Positions 33,057 through 42,058 are shown, counted from the first letter of the stretch. The stretch: DNA of 64,000 nt from JBNKHH01 sp050290245 (GCA_050290245.1 JBNKHH010000080.1:25231-89230); one strand, 5' to 3'. The notes: a model not told the origin generated them from the sequence alone. Translations and numbers: made by a program.

Positions 33057-33803
33057 ATGAACCTTGAACAACGACTAAGCGGCAAACGTGCCGTGGTGAC
33101 CGCCGCGGGGCAGGGCATTGGTCGGGCGTCGGCCGAACGTCTGGCCGCCGAAGGGGCCGAAGTCATCGCCACCGACATCAACGACGCAGCACTTGCTGAA
33201 TTTGCCGAGGTGCCGGGCATCACTGCCAGGAAGCTGAACGTTCTGGATGGCGAAGCCATCACCGCCTTTGCCACCGAGATTGGCACGATCAACATTCTCT
33301 TCAACTGCGCTGGCGTCGTGCATAACGGTACGATTCTCGAGGCCAGTGAGGACGAATGGACCTTTGCGTTCGAACTGAACGCGCGTGCCCAGTTCCGCAT
33401 GATCCGCGCTTTCCTGCCGGGGATGCTGGATGCCGGGGGCGGGTCGATCATCAACATGTCGTCGGTCGCTGGTCCCGTGACAGGTCCGCCGAACCGCTGC
33501 ATCTATTCGGCGTCCAAGGCGGCCGTTGCCGGGCTGACACGCAGCGTCGCGGCGGACTACGTTACTATGGGTATTCGCTGCAATTCGATCTGTCCGGGGA
33601 CGGTCGACAGCCCCTCGCTGCATCAGCGTTTGCGCGACACGGGTGATTACGAGGGCGCGCTGGCCGCCTTCATCGGTCGCCAGCCGATGGGACGCATCGG
33701 CAAGCCCGAAGAGATTGCCGCGCTGGTTGCATATCTGGCCTCGGACGATTCCAGCTTCACCACCGGGCAGGAACACATCATTGACGGTGGCTGGTCCACC
33801 TAA
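33057..33803 (+). CDS. SDR-family dehydrogenase, probable 2-keto-3-deoxy-L-fuconate dehydrogenase
   Basis: 248 residues, classical SDR: TAAGQGIGRASAERLAAEGA (cofactor loop), NCAGVVHNG (NNAG-like), the active-site serine in MSSVAGPVTG and YSASKAAVAG for Tyr-x-x-x-Lys. The sequence style (DINDAALAEFAEVPGITARK) is that of 2-keto-3-deoxy-L-fuconate 4-dehydrogenases. The start ATG follows TAGGAGAAC; a GTG five codons earlier overlaps the previous gene. It acts between the dehydratase and the FAH hydrolase. Confidence 0.88.
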   Translation: MNLEQRLSGKRAVVTAAGQGIGRASAERLAAEGAEVIATDINDAALAEFAEVPGITARKLNVLDGEAITAFATEIGTINILFNCAGVVHNGTILEASEDEWTFAFELNARAQFRMIRAFLPGMLDAGGGSIINMSSVAGPVTGPPNRCIYSASKAAVAGLTRSVAADYVTMGIRCNSICPGTVDSPSLHQRLRDTGDYEGALAAFIGRQPMGRIGKPEEIAALVAYLASDDSSFTTGQEHIIDGGWST

Positions 33804-33817
33804 GCGAAGGAAAAGAC

Positions 33818-34657
33818 ATGAAACTTGCACGATACGGAGAGCGCGGAGCCGAAAAGCCGGCCCTGGTGGACAGCGAGGGGCGGCTGCGCGACCTCTCGGG
33901 GCATGTTGCCGATATCAATGGCTCTGTTCTGACCGATCTGGAGCCGCTGAAGGCGATCGACCCAGAAAGCCTGCCCCTGGTCGAGGACAGCCCTCGTATG
34001 GGAGCCTGCGTCAGCGGTGTTGGCAAGTTTATCTGCATTGGCCTTAACTATGCTGACCATGCCGAAGAAAGCGGCCTGGCCGTGCCATCCGAGCCGGTGG
34101 TCTTCGCGAAGTACACCTCGGCCATCTGCGGTCCGAACGATCCGATCATTATTCCGCGCGGCTCGGTCAAGACGGACTGGGAAGTGGAACTGGGCATCGT
34201 TATCGGCAAGGCGGGCAAATACATCGACGAGGCCACCGCAATGGACCACATCGCCGGCTTCTGCACGATCAACGATGTATCCGAGCGCGAGTACCAGATT
34301 GAACGCGAGGGTCAGTGGTCCAAGGGCAAGTCGTCGGACAACTTTGGCCCCATCGGACCTTGGCTGGTGACCCCGGACGAGGTCGGAGATTTTGACGACC
34401 TGGGCATGTGGCTGGACGTGAATGGCAAGAGAATGCAGGACGGATCGACGTCGACCATGGTATTCCGAGTGCCCTATCTCGTGTCCTACCTATCTCAGTT
34501 CTTCACTCTGCACCCGGGCGATGTGATATCGACCGGCACGCCTCCGGGCGTGGGCCTGGGAATGAAACCTCCCACCTACCTGAAGGCCGGGGATGTCGTC
34601 GAGCTTGGCATCGACAAGCTGGGCTCGCAGCGCCAGGTCTGCATCGACGACGATTGA
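33818..34657 (+). CDS. FAH-family hydrolase, probable 2,4-diketo-3-deoxy-L-fuconate hydrolase
   Basis: 279 residues of the fumarylacetoacetase fold. FICIGLNYADHAEESGL, the acidic metal ligands in DWEVELGIVIGKAGKYID and the ending VISTGTPPGVGLGMKPPTYL define the family. In the non-phosphorylative L-fucose/L-rhamnose route this enzyme splits the diketo acid to pyruvate and L-lactate. AAGGAAAAG precedes the start, 14 bases after the SDR gene. Older annotation often calls such proteins ureidoglycolate lyase; the context argues against that. Confidence 0.88.
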   Translation: MKLARYGERGAEKPALVDSEGRLRDLSGHVADINGSVLTDLEPLKAIDPESLPLVEDSPRMGACVSGVGKFICIGLNYADHAEESGLAVPSEPVVFAKYTSAICGPNDPIIIPRGSVKTDWEVELGIVIGKAGKYIDEATAMDHIAGFCTINDVSEREYQIEREGQWSKGKSSDNFGPIGPWLVTPDEVGDFDDLGMWLDVNGKRMQDGSTSTMVFRVPYLVSYLSQFFTLHPGDVISTGTPPGVGLGMKPPTYLKAGDVVELGIDKLGSQRQVCIDDD

Positions 34658-34664
34658 ACGGAGG

Positions 34665-35801
34665 CTAGTCCCAGCCTTTGGTCAGAATGTCATTCGCGTC
34701 GCCCAGTTCCGGGGCGGCGCGTTCTGATTCCGGGCGGATACCGTCGATGCAAAGGGGCAGGCGCGTTGTTTGCATGGTCAGATCGCCACGGCTGATGTTC
34801 TGCACCATGTCGAGCGTCGTCAGGATGCCGCTGTCGACCAGCGCCTTCCAGTCCATCACCGGGGCAGCCCAGATGTCGACTGCTATGAATTTTTCCATCC
34901 AGTCATTTGACGAAGCAGTCATCAGACATTCGGCCAGCCCGGCCTTGATGCGATCACGTGCAGCGAACGCATCTTCGGCGGCAAGGGTTGGGTCGAGGCC
35001 GGTGATCTTGGCCAACAAGTCCAGCTTGCCCATGGCGATGGCGACGAAGCCGTCGGCAGTGGCGTAAACCCCGTAAGGCGCAGCGAGATAGGCGTGGGCC
35101 GGGTTGTTTTTCGACCGTGACGGGGTGCGGTTTCCGTCGTTGAGCCATGTGGTCAAGAGCTCGAACTGCAGGTCTGCGAGGGCCTCGATCAGCGAGGTCT
35201 CAACCACGCCTCCGATGCCCTGGCGTTCGCGGCGGAAAAGAAGGGCGAGGACACCGTGTGTCAGGGCCGCGCCTGCCAGCACGTCAGCCACGGGGAGGCC
35301 CATTGCGACCGGGCCGTCATTGGCGCCGCCAGAAAGCCACATGACACCGGCGCGGGCCTGGGCGAGGAGATCCTGCCCCGGCAGATCGACCCAGGGGCCG
35401 TCCGAGCCATAACCCGTGACCGTGCCATAGACGATCTTCGGGTTAAGGCTGCGCACCGCGTCATAGCCGAAGCCCAGCCGTTCCATCACGCCGGGGCGGA
35501 AGTTTTGCAGCATCACGTCGCACTGGCCGATCAGGGTACGCAAGGCCTCTTTGTCGGCCTCGTCCTTCATGTTGACAGCGACCGAGCGCTTGTTGCGGTT
35601 GATGGCATGGAAGATGGTGCTTTCGCCGCTGACGCTGGTGTCAGTCAGATAGAGATGGCGAGAAAGATCACCCTGACCCGCGCGTTCGACCTTGACGACA
35701 TCGGCGCCGAGGTCGGCCAGTTTCAAGGCGCAATAGGGACCGGCCAGGAATTGCGAGAAATCGAGAACTTTCAGTCCTGTAAGCGGCAGAATTGAAGTCA
35801 T
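34665..35801 (-). CDS. Family III CoA-transferase (CaiB/BaiF)
   Basis: 378 residues beginning LPLTGLKVLDFSQFLAGPYC and ADLGADVVKVERAGQGDLSR, classic for the family. Asp144 in PGQDLLAQARAG corresponds to the catalytic aspartate that forms the acyl anhydride intermediate. It overlaps the signal-less binding-protein gene by four bases and converges with the FAH gene eight bases away. It should activate a carboxylic acid by CoA transfer; lactate, a product of the pathway, or the imported acid are conceivable substrates, but the sequence does not tell. Confidence 0.9.
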   Translation of the reverse strand: MTSILPLTGLKVLDFSQFLAGPYCALKLADLGADVVKVERAGQGDLSRHLYLTDTSVSGESTIFHAINRNKRSVAVNMKDEADKEALRTLIGQCDVMLQNFRPGVMERLGFGYDAVRSLNPKIVYGTVTGYGSDGPWVDLPGQDLLAQARAGVMWLSGGANDGPVAMGLPVADVLAGAALTHGVLALLFRRERQGIGGVVETSLIEALADLQFELLTTWLNDGNRTPSRSKNNPAHAYLAAPYGVYATADGFVAIAMGKLDLLAKITGLDPTLAAEDAFAARDRIKAGLAECLMTASSNDWMEKFIAVDIWAAPVMDWKALVDSGILTTLDMVQNISRGDLTMQTTRLPLCIDGIRPESERAAPELGDANDILTKGWD

Positions 35802-36937
35802 TTCTGGAAACTTTCGTTAAAGCGCATTTCGAGCGCCGCAAGTGTTTCAGCAGGCGGTGCATTTTTGCGAAGGGCGCCGAGAAGTATGTGCGAAGCCTCC
35901 TCCTGGAACCCCATGAACCCAGTGTGCCGTGGACGCAGCCAGGCAGCCTCGTGCGTCATGCGGGTGTTGGCATAGGCATTGTGGACGGCGCGGTTTACCG
36001 TGGCATCTGCCCAAGCGATGGCATTGCCGGGCTGGCCGTTGTTTTCGGCATAGAGCCCGCACTGGGTATCGGCCGAGGCGAGGCTGGCGGCGTATTCCAT
36101 GCAGAGCGAAATGTGCTCTGAAGCCGACGAGACGGCGATGCCAGTGCCGCCGAGGGCGGAGCCAAGAGGGCCGGAATTCCCCAGGGCGGCGATGTCGTGG
36201 TAGGTGACGCGGTGCGCCCGGTAGCCGTCGCGGGCGTACGGGGCGTAGAGATATGTGAGCGGTGCGAGGGCGAAGCGGTCGCCATCGGACAGGGTGTCGA
36301 GGGCTGCAATCGGGTCCATGGCCTGGCAGGCCGGGTCCACGGCGTCAAAAAGGGCCTGCATGGCGTCGAGCGTCTTTGCACCAAGGCCGGGATCGATGAA
36401 GCGCCCCGGCGTAACAGAGCAGGGGGCTCCGATATTGGCAGCGAGCGTGAAAAAGCTCATCAGCACATGAGGCGGGCGCAGGGGCCAGACGACATGACCG
36501 TCGCGGGCAAGGGCAAGGACGTCGGTGAACCATTGGAGCGGGGAGGGCATGAGATCGGGGCGCATGGCCTGCACCTGGGCTGCGGCATCTATGGGCAGCG
36601 CCCATTGGTGGCCAGCGTAGGCATAGCTGCAAAAGCTTTTGCCGACTGTTTCGGCCTCAAGCCGGAGGAGCGTCTCTGCCGGCAAATGATCGTCGAAAGG
36701 GGCAAGGCAGCCATGGTCTACGATGGCGCCGACGTGCGGGTGGTCGATGACCATCAGATCGTATCGGGCCGCGAGTTCGTCAACCGGTGTGCTTTCGAAC
36801 TCCTGCAGAGAGCGTTTATGCCATTGAATACAGACATTTGGATGGCGTTGTTGAAAGGATTTAGCGGCAGCGACGACGGGGTCATAGCCACGCGGATCGG
36901 ACCATGTCATGCCTTTCAGTTCGATTGTGTCTGTCAT
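35798..36937 (-). CDS. Solute-binding-protein homologue without signal peptide
   Basis: 379 residues of the family 1 extracellular solute-binding fold (ELKGMTWSDPRGYDPVVAAA at the N-terminus, RYDLMVIDHPHVGAIVDHGC in the first lobe). The chain starts directly at the first strand of the mature fold: MTDTIELKGM has no hydrophobic export segment and no lipobox, and no better upstream start exists because the promoter region begins at once (RBS GGAGGAGG about eight bases before the ATG). It is translated just before, and overlapping with, the CoA-transferase. I infer a cytosolic ligand-binding or sensor role for it rather than uptake; no permease or ATPase gene is adjacent. Confidence 0.8.
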   Translation of the reverse strand: MTDTIELKGMTWSDPRGYDPVVAAAKSFQQRHPNVCIQWHKRSLQEFESTPVDELAARYDLMVIDHPHVGAIVDHGCLAPFDDHLPAETLLRLEAETVGKSFCSYAYAGHQWALPIDAAAQVQAMRPDLMPSPLQWFTDVLALARDGHVVWPLRPPHVLMSFFTLAANIGAPCSVTPGRFIDPGLGAKTLDAMQALFDAVDPACQAMDPIAALDTLSDGDRFALAPLTYLYAPYARDGYRAHRVTYHDIAALGNSGPLGSALGGTGIAVSSASEHISLCMEYAASLASADTQCGLYAENNGQPGNAIAWADATVNRAVHNAYANTRMTHEAAWLRPRHTGFMGFQEEASHILLGALRKNAPPAETLAALEMRFNESFQK

Positions 36938-36988
36938 ACGTGGCCTCCTCCTCCCATGACAGTCAGCATAGCCTGAAAATTCACATAC

Positions 36989-37010
36989 AAAAGATAAATT
37001 TATATCTAAA
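36989..37010. promoter_or_regulatory. IclR-regulon motif candidate, site 2
   Basis: AAAAGATA followed by TTTATATCTAAA lies between the divergent binding-protein-like gene and the IclR gene. The AGATA and TATCT arms form an inverted repeat around AATTTA. The last 12 bases are the exact reverse complement of 29363-29374. The -10-like AT-rich bases for both promoters are probably in this stretch. Confidence 0.55.
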
Positions 37011-37094
37011 TACTTACTGCCGATAGAACGTTGTCATCCCTCCAACACGGTATAAAAGTGAGGACCAGATTAGCCACGGTCGGGTTTGAGGGAT

Positions 37095-37883
37095 ATGAGC
37101 ATTAATACCGAAGCTGCGGGTGATGGTGAGAAATACCGTGCTCCGGCGTTGTCCAAGGGGCTCGATATTCTCGAACTTCTGGCCTCGTGCACGGATGGAA
37201 TGACCCAGATCGAGATCGCCAAGGAGTTGGGCCGCACCGCATCGGAGATCTTTCGCATGCTCATGGTTCTGCGCAGCCGTGGCTATGTTGAATTGGACGA
37301 GGCCGGCGATCGTTACCGGCTGACCACCAAGATGTTCGAGGTCGCGCATCGTCATCCGCCGATCAAGCGCCTGACGTCAATGGCGGGGGACGCAATGCAG
37401 CGTCTTGCCAACGCGCTGAACCAGTCGATGCATCTGAGCATTCTGCATTCGGGGAAAGTCTTGGTGATCGCGCAGGTCGATTGCCCGGACAACAATATCA
37501 CCTCGGTCCGGCTTGGCGCGCATATTCAATTGTACGACACGGCTTCGGGTCGCGTCTTGGCAGCCTGGATGGACGAGGACGCATTGGCGCGCTTGACTGA
37601 ACTGGCCGGCAACGAGCCCAAGGACCGGCGGGCTTCCTTTCTTGCTGACCTGCCGAATGTACGCAAAAAGGGCTATTGCCGCAGCCCGTCGCTGACCATC
37701 GAGGGGGTTGAGAATATCTCGGCTCCTATTTTCGATTTCCAGGGAAATCCGGTCGCGGCCGTCACAATCCCCTACATCCGACGTCTGAACGACAAGAACG
37801 AACCGAGTGCCGACGATGCACGACGTGCCCTATCAGAGATGGCCCAAGAGCTTTCACGCCGGATCGGGGCAAGCGTCGGTTAG
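37095..37883 (+). CDS. IclR-family transcriptional regulator
   Basis: 262 residues: winged helix-turn-helix (LSKGLDILELLASCTDGMTQ, then IEIAKELGRTASEIFRMLMV) and a C-terminal effector domain (VEHI-type VRLGAHIQLYDTASGRVLAA, KKGYCRSPSLTIEGVENISA). A TTG three codons earlier is an alternative start; neither has an ideal ribosome-binding site. It is divergent from the CoA-transferase operon and most likely controls the deoxy-sugar regulon through the TTTAGATATAAA sites. Confidence 0.9.
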   Translation: MSINTEAAGDGEKYRAPALSKGLDILELLASCTDGMTQIEIAKELGRTASEIFRMLMVLRSRGYVELDEAGDRYRLTTKMFEVAHRHPPIKRLTSMAGDAMQRLANALNQSMHLSILHSGKVLVIAQVDCPDNNITSVRLGAHIQLYDTASGRVLAAWMDEDALARLTELAGNEPKDRRASFLADLPNVRKKGYCRSPSLTIEGVENISAPIFDFQGNPVAAVTIPYIRRLNDKNEPSADDARRALSEMAQELSRRIGASVG

Positions 37884-38190
37884 TATGCAGGTCGCGCATT
37901 GACGTTTTCTCGACGGGAGTCCCAAGGTCCGGGGCTGCGCACCATGTGGCCGGGGCAGGGCGCTGAATAGCAGAGCCGACGCTGACCACCCGATGTCGGT
38001 GTCGCCTCGGCTGATCGCCGGTGCCTGGGAGCCGTGAGAACTCACCCGTCGGCGTTTGGCCGATTTCTCCAGAGTACGCGACAACGAACGCGGGCTTTGC
38101 GCGAAGAATCCTCAGTGGGGCAAGTACGAGTTTGAAAAATGCCCTGCTTGGGCACATTTTGTTCAAGAGAGCGAAGGGGAGAGACATAGC
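37884..38190. other. Intergenic stretch without a recognised gene
   Basis: About 300 bases between the IclR gene and the sugar-dehydrogenase gene. The frame of the latter stays open up to 38056 but the extension has no family or signal-peptide character. I see no clear promoter, terminator or RNA here. Confidence 0.5.
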
Positions 38191-39372
38191 ATGACCAGAT
38201 ATGCCGCGATGCTTTGGATCGTCTTCGCTGTGCCTGGTCAGGCCGAGGTCGCGCAGGGACCGGCGAATGCGCCCCATTTCGAGCCCGCCTTCGAAAATCA
38301 GACTCGCGCGCCTGAAATCGGTGAGACCCTGGAATTGCGTACCGAGATCGTGGCGGGTGGCCTGGAACACCCCTGGGGCGTCGAGCCCTTACCCGGAGGC
38401 GGGTATCTGGTCACGGAACGGGTGGGGCGCCTGCAATATGTTTCGGACCAAGGTGAGGTTCGCCAGATGTCCGGTGTGCCATCTGTGCTGGCGAAACGGC
38501 AGGGCGGGCTGCTGGATGTGGCGTTGGCGCCGGATTTTGACACCTCGCGCCGCATTTACCTGACCTATGCCAAGCGGCGCGGCTGGCTCAAGACGGCGAC
38601 AGCGGTGGCGACGGCAGTGGTATCCGATGACTTTTCGGACCTGCTGGAATTGCGCGACATTTTCATCCAGTCGCCCGCATCGTCGACTGCCATGCATTTC
38701 GGCTCGCGCGTGCTGATACGGGACCAAGAGGTTTTCGTCACTTTGGGCGAGCATTCGACGCCGACTGAACGCGTCCTGGCACAAGATCTGCGCACGACCT
38801 ATGGCAAGGTCGTCCGGATCTCGCCCGAAGGTGGCGCGCCGCCTGACAACCCTTTCGCGGGGCAGCGGGATGCTATGGCCGAGATCTGGAGCTATGGGCA
38901 TCGCAACCCGCAAGGGGCGGCCTTTCATCCCGTGACGCGCGCGCTATGGACACTGGAGCACGGACCGGCCGGGGGAGACGAGTTGAACCTGATCGAACCG
39001 GGCGGGAACTATGGCTGGCCAATGGTGAGTTACGGTGTGAACTATAGCGGCACGCCTGTGGGCACCGGGCGGTCGAGTGCCGAAGGCGTGATCGAACCGC
39101 GCTATTACTGGGATCCGGTGATCGCGCCGGGTGGATTTGTCTTCTATGATGGTGCGATGTTTGACTGGCAGGGGGACGTGGTGGCCGGGTCTTTGAACCC
39201 AGGAGGGATCGTTCGACTGCGAATGAATGGTGATCGGGTCGCCGGTGAAGCGCGTTACCTTGAAGATCTGGGTCGAGTGCGCGATGTGGATATCGACCAC
39301 GATGGCGCCCTGTTGATCCTGATCGACGACAGCGACGGCGCCTTGATCCGGGTGGTGCGAGAGGATGCCTGA
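38191..39372 (+). CDS. PQQ-dependent sugar dehydrogenase family protein
   Basis: 393 residues, beta-propeller of the soluble glucose/aldose-dehydrogenase type (Yli-like). Signal peptide AAMLWIVFAVPGQAEVAQG; then GGLEHPWGVEPLPGGGYLVT, RVGRLQYVSDQGE, GQRDAMAEIWSYGHRNPQGA and EHGPAGGDELNLIEPGGNYG are the canonical blade motifs, including the catalytic His region. Start chosen at 38191 because GAAGGGGAG and a signal peptide follow there. Likely a periplasmic aldose oxidase; the sugar is unknown. It shares one base with the next gene. Confidence 0.88.
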   Translation: MTRYAAMLWIVFAVPGQAEVAQGPANAPHFEPAFENQTRAPEIGETLELRTEIVAGGLEHPWGVEPLPGGGYLVTERVGRLQYVSDQGEVRQMSGVPSVLAKRQGGLLDVALAPDFDTSRRIYLTYAKRRGWLKTATAVATAVVSDDFSDLLELRDIFIQSPASSTAMHFGSRVLIRDQEVFVTLGEHSTPTERVLAQDLRTTYGKVVRISPEGGAPPDNPFAGQRDAMAEIWSYGHRNPQGAAFHPVTRALWTLEHGPAGGDELNLIEPGGNYGWPMVSYGVNYSGTPVGTGRSSAEGVIEPRYYWDPVIAPGGFVFYDGAMFDWQGDVVAGSLNPGGIVRLRMNGDRVAGEARYLEDLGRVRDVDIDHDGALLILIDDSDGALIRVVREDA

Positions 39373-40163
39373 TGAGCCTTGATGACGATTACAATAACGT
39401 GGATTTCATTCCCGACGGTACGCTCTACCCGGACCGGTGGGCCGAAGAAGCCCGCGCCCACCGTGAGGTCGAGGCCGCCTTGGGGCGCGCGCGTCTGAAC
39501 GTTGCCTACGGTGAGGGCGAGCGCCAGCGGTTCGACCTGTTCCACCCCTCCGGGTTGGCCGAGGGACTGGTCGTCTTTGTGCATGGTGGCTATTGGCTGC
39601 GGTTTCACCGGGATTTCTGGTCGCATTTCGCGGCCGGCCTGACCGCCCGAGGCTGGGCGGTGGCGATGCCGTCTTACACCCTCGCGCCCGAGGCGCGGAT
39701 TTCCGAGATGACGGTTGAGATCGGGCGCGCCGTGGAGGCGGCGGCAGGGCTTGTGCGCGGGCCGGTGCGGCTGGCGGGGCATTCTGCGGGCGGACATCTG
39801 GTGGCGCGGGTTGGATGCGCGGACGTTGATTTGGACGCGAGCGTTCGCGGGCGGATCGAGCGGATTGTTCCGATATCACCCGTCAGTGATCTGAGGCCCC
39901 TGATGGGGCTGTCGATGAACGCGACGTTGCAGTTGGACGAGGCCGAAGCAGCGGCCGAGAGCCCAGTTCTGCATGACGCGCCCGAGGTGCCAGTGACAGT
40001 CTGGGTCGGGTCGGAGGAGCGGCCCGTGTTCCTGGATCAGGCCCGCTGGCTGGCCGAGGCCTGGGGGGCGGAGCACGTCGTTGATGCGGGGCGGCACCAC
40101 TTCGATGTGATCGACGCATTGTGCGTGGCGGATAGCCCCTTGGTCGAGGCGATCCTGGCGTAG
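39372..40163 (+). CDS. Alpha/beta hydrolase (arylformamidase-like)
   Basis: 263 residues. The oxyanion motif HGGYW (71-75), the nucleophile Ser138 in LAGHSAGGHLVAR, and the C-terminal RHHFDVIDAL with the catalytic His fit the kynurenine-formamidase/esterase group (HGG family). No signal peptide. It starts in the stop codon of the sugar-dehydrogenase gene, so the two are cotranslated, though no shared pathway is obvious. An ester or formamide substrate is expected. Confidence 0.85.
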   Translation: MSLDDDYNNVDFIPDGTLYPDRWAEEARAHREVEAALGRARLNVAYGEGERQRFDLFHPSGLAEGLVVFVHGGYWLRFHRDFWSHFAAGLTARGWAVAMPSYTLAPEARISEMTVEIGRAVEAAAGLVRGPVRLAGHSAGGHLVARVGCADVDLDASVRGRIERIVPISPVSDLRPLMGLSMNATLQLDEAEAAAESPVLHDAPEVPVTVWVGSEERPVFLDQARWLAEAWGAEHVVDAGRHHFDVIDALCVADSPLVEAILA

Positions 40164-40239
40164 GGCGAGAAAGCGTTCAGCTTCTCGTTTCTTCGAAGGA
40201 TGCCCCGGCAGTTTCACCGGCGAGAAAGGTTCATTTAAT

Positions 40240-41238
40240 TTATATTTCAGTCGATTGACCGTATTTCTTCATCCATGTAGGAAGGGTATCGTCCGGCTGC
40301 GCGCTTGCAAGGTATACGGCGCGGGCGATCGCGCGGGCGAGGCAAGTGGCGGCAGCGTGGCCAAGGGCCATGAGGTCGGCTTCGCAGGCCGGGCGTTTCT
40401 CGGTCGAGGCGGCGAAGATCAGGTCTCCGTCCAGAGGCGTGTGCGCTGGCACGATGGCGCGGGCGAGGCCGTCATGGGCCGCTGTCGCCATGCGGGTGGC
40501 CTGGGCCTTGGAGAGGATCAGGTCGGTCGCAACCACGGCAATGGTCGTGTTCTGTGGGCTGTCGGCCTTGCTGCGTGGTCCCGGCGCGAGGCCGGGGGCC
40601 GGTCCGAGGGCGCCGAATTCGTCGGATTGTTCAAAGGGCGCGGCCCAGAAGTGCGGAGTGTCGCCCTGGGTGACTTCTCCCAAGGCATTGACGGCGACGA
40701 GTGCACCGACCGTGGCGCCAGACGCGAGCGTCGCCGATGCCGATCCGGTCCCACCTTTGAGGGTGGCCGTGGTGGCGCCGGTTCCCGCTCCGGCGGTGCC
40801 GAGCGCGACCTCCGACCCTCGAGCGTCATAGGCCGCTCGGCCCAGGTCGGGGTAGGGCGTCTCGGTCCAGCCCTTGTCGCCGCCGTTGGCGAGGTCGAAA
40901 AGGATAGCCGTTGGCACGATCGGCACCCTGTGCCCCGCCGCAAGAAAACCCCGGCCCTCGGCTCTGAGGCCCGCCATGACGCCGTCGGCGGCGCTGAGGC
41001 CAAAGGCGGACCCCCCGGACAGAACCAGGGCATCCACCCGCTGGACGGTCTTGTCGGGCGCCAAAAGATCGGTGTCGCGGGTGCCCGGAGCGCCGCCCAT
41101 AACATGGACGCCGGCAACCATCGGATTATCGCCGACAACCACCGTGACGCCGGTCTTGATCCTGTCATTCTGGGCCTGGCCCACACTCAGGCCCGGAACG
41201 TCTGTGATCAGGTTGCGAGGCCCCGGCGTCAAATGCAA
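40240..41238 (-). CDS. S58/P1-family peptidase (DmpA-like aminopeptidase)
   Basis: 332 residues. LITDVPGLSVGQAQNDRIKT and VLSGGSAFGLSAADGVMAGL at the N-terminus are typical of the self-processing DmpA/BapA group; TLKGGTGSASATLASGATVG is where autoproteolysis is expected to free the catalytic residue. No export signal. Its start overlaps the stop of the upstream SDR gene by about ten bases, indicating an operon. The group hydrolyses D- or beta-amino acid amides and peptides. Confidence 0.85.
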   Translation of the reverse strand: MHLTPGPRNLITDVPGLSVGQAQNDRIKTGVTVVVGDNPMVAGVHVMGGAPGTRDTDLLAPDKTVQRVDALVLSGGSAFGLSAADGVMAGLRAEGRGFLAAGHRVPIVPTAILFDLANGGDKGWTETPYPDLGRAAYDARGSEVALGTAGAGTGATTATLKGGTGSASATLASGATVGALVAVNALGEVTQGDTPHFWAAPFEQSDEFGALGPAPGLAPGPRSKADSPQNTTIAVVATDLILSKAQATRMATAAHDGLARAIVPAHTPLDGDLIFAASTEKRPACEADLMALGHAAATCLARAIARAVYLASAQPDDTLPTWMKKYGQSTEI

Positions 41239-41969
41239 CGGCCTCCATCGACTTCCATGGCGACCCCGGTGACGAGGGAGGCCTCATCCGAGCAGAGGTA
41301 AAGCGCTGCATTGGCGATGTCTTCGGGCGTCGAAAAGCGCCCCAGTGGGATGGTCGACAAGAAGGCGGCGCGGCGTTCGGGCGTGTCCTCGCCAAGGAAA
41401 GAGGGCAGAAGCGGCGTCGCGCCGGCCACGGGGTTCACCGCGTTGACGCGGATACCGAAGGGCGCCAGTTCGACGGCCATGGTCCGGGTGGCGGTGATCA
41501 TCCAGCCCTTGGAGGCATTGTACCAGTTCAGGTTCGGGCGCGGACTGACGCCGGCAGTCGAGGCCACGTTCACGATGACGCCCGCACCACGCGCCTTCAT
41601 GGCGGGGACAAGGTGTTTGGCGGTCAGGAAGACCGACTTGGCATTGACGGCAAGGACGCGATCGAAGTCCTCTTCGCTGACCTCCTCGAGAGGGGCCGGC
41701 AGGTGGGTGATCCCCGCGTTGTTCACCAGGATGTCTAAGTCGCCCAGCATCCCAATCGCGGCCTCTGCCATGTCTTTTACCGAAGCCGAGGACGAGACAT
41801 CACAACCGATGGCCATGCCACCGTATTCCTTGGCGACGCGCGCGGCGGCCTCTTCGTTGATGTCTACAACCGCGACCCGCGCGCCCTCTTCGATAAAGCG
41901 ACGGACAATGCCCTCGCCAAACCCCGAACCACCACCGGTCACGATGGCTGTTTTCCCTTCAAGTCTCAT
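41229..41969 (-). CDS. SDR-family oxidoreductase (FabG-like)
   Basis: 246 residues from MRLEGKTAIVTGGGSGFGEG; the frame is open ten codons further but without family sequence. Motifs: VTGGGSGFGEGIV (NAD(P) loop), NNAGIT, the active serine in NVASTAGVSPRP, and YNASKGWMIT. The ending VTGVAMEVDGGRC is typical for the 3-ketoacyl/glucose dehydrogenase-like SDR branch. Cotranscribed with the S58 peptidase. Substrate unknown. Confidence 0.88.
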   Translation of the reverse strand: MRLEGKTAIVTGGGSGFGEGIVRRFIEEGARVAVVDINEEAAARVAKEYGGMAIGCDVSSSASVKDMAEAAIGMLGDLDILVNNAGITHLPAPLEEVSEEDFDRVLAVNAKSVFLTAKHLVPAMKARGAGVIVNVASTAGVSPRPNLNWYNASKGWMITATRTMAVELAPFGIRVNAVNPVAGATPLLPSFLGEDTPERRAAFLSTIPLGRFSTPEDIANAALYLCSDEASLVTGVAMEVDGGRCI

Positions 41970-42058
41970 GGGACAGAGGGTGGCACGGCGCCGCGACACT
42001 GTGAAGCCCTTGTGAAACGCAGTGCATCAGTCTTATCTGGAGGGGTGAGAGGTGACCC

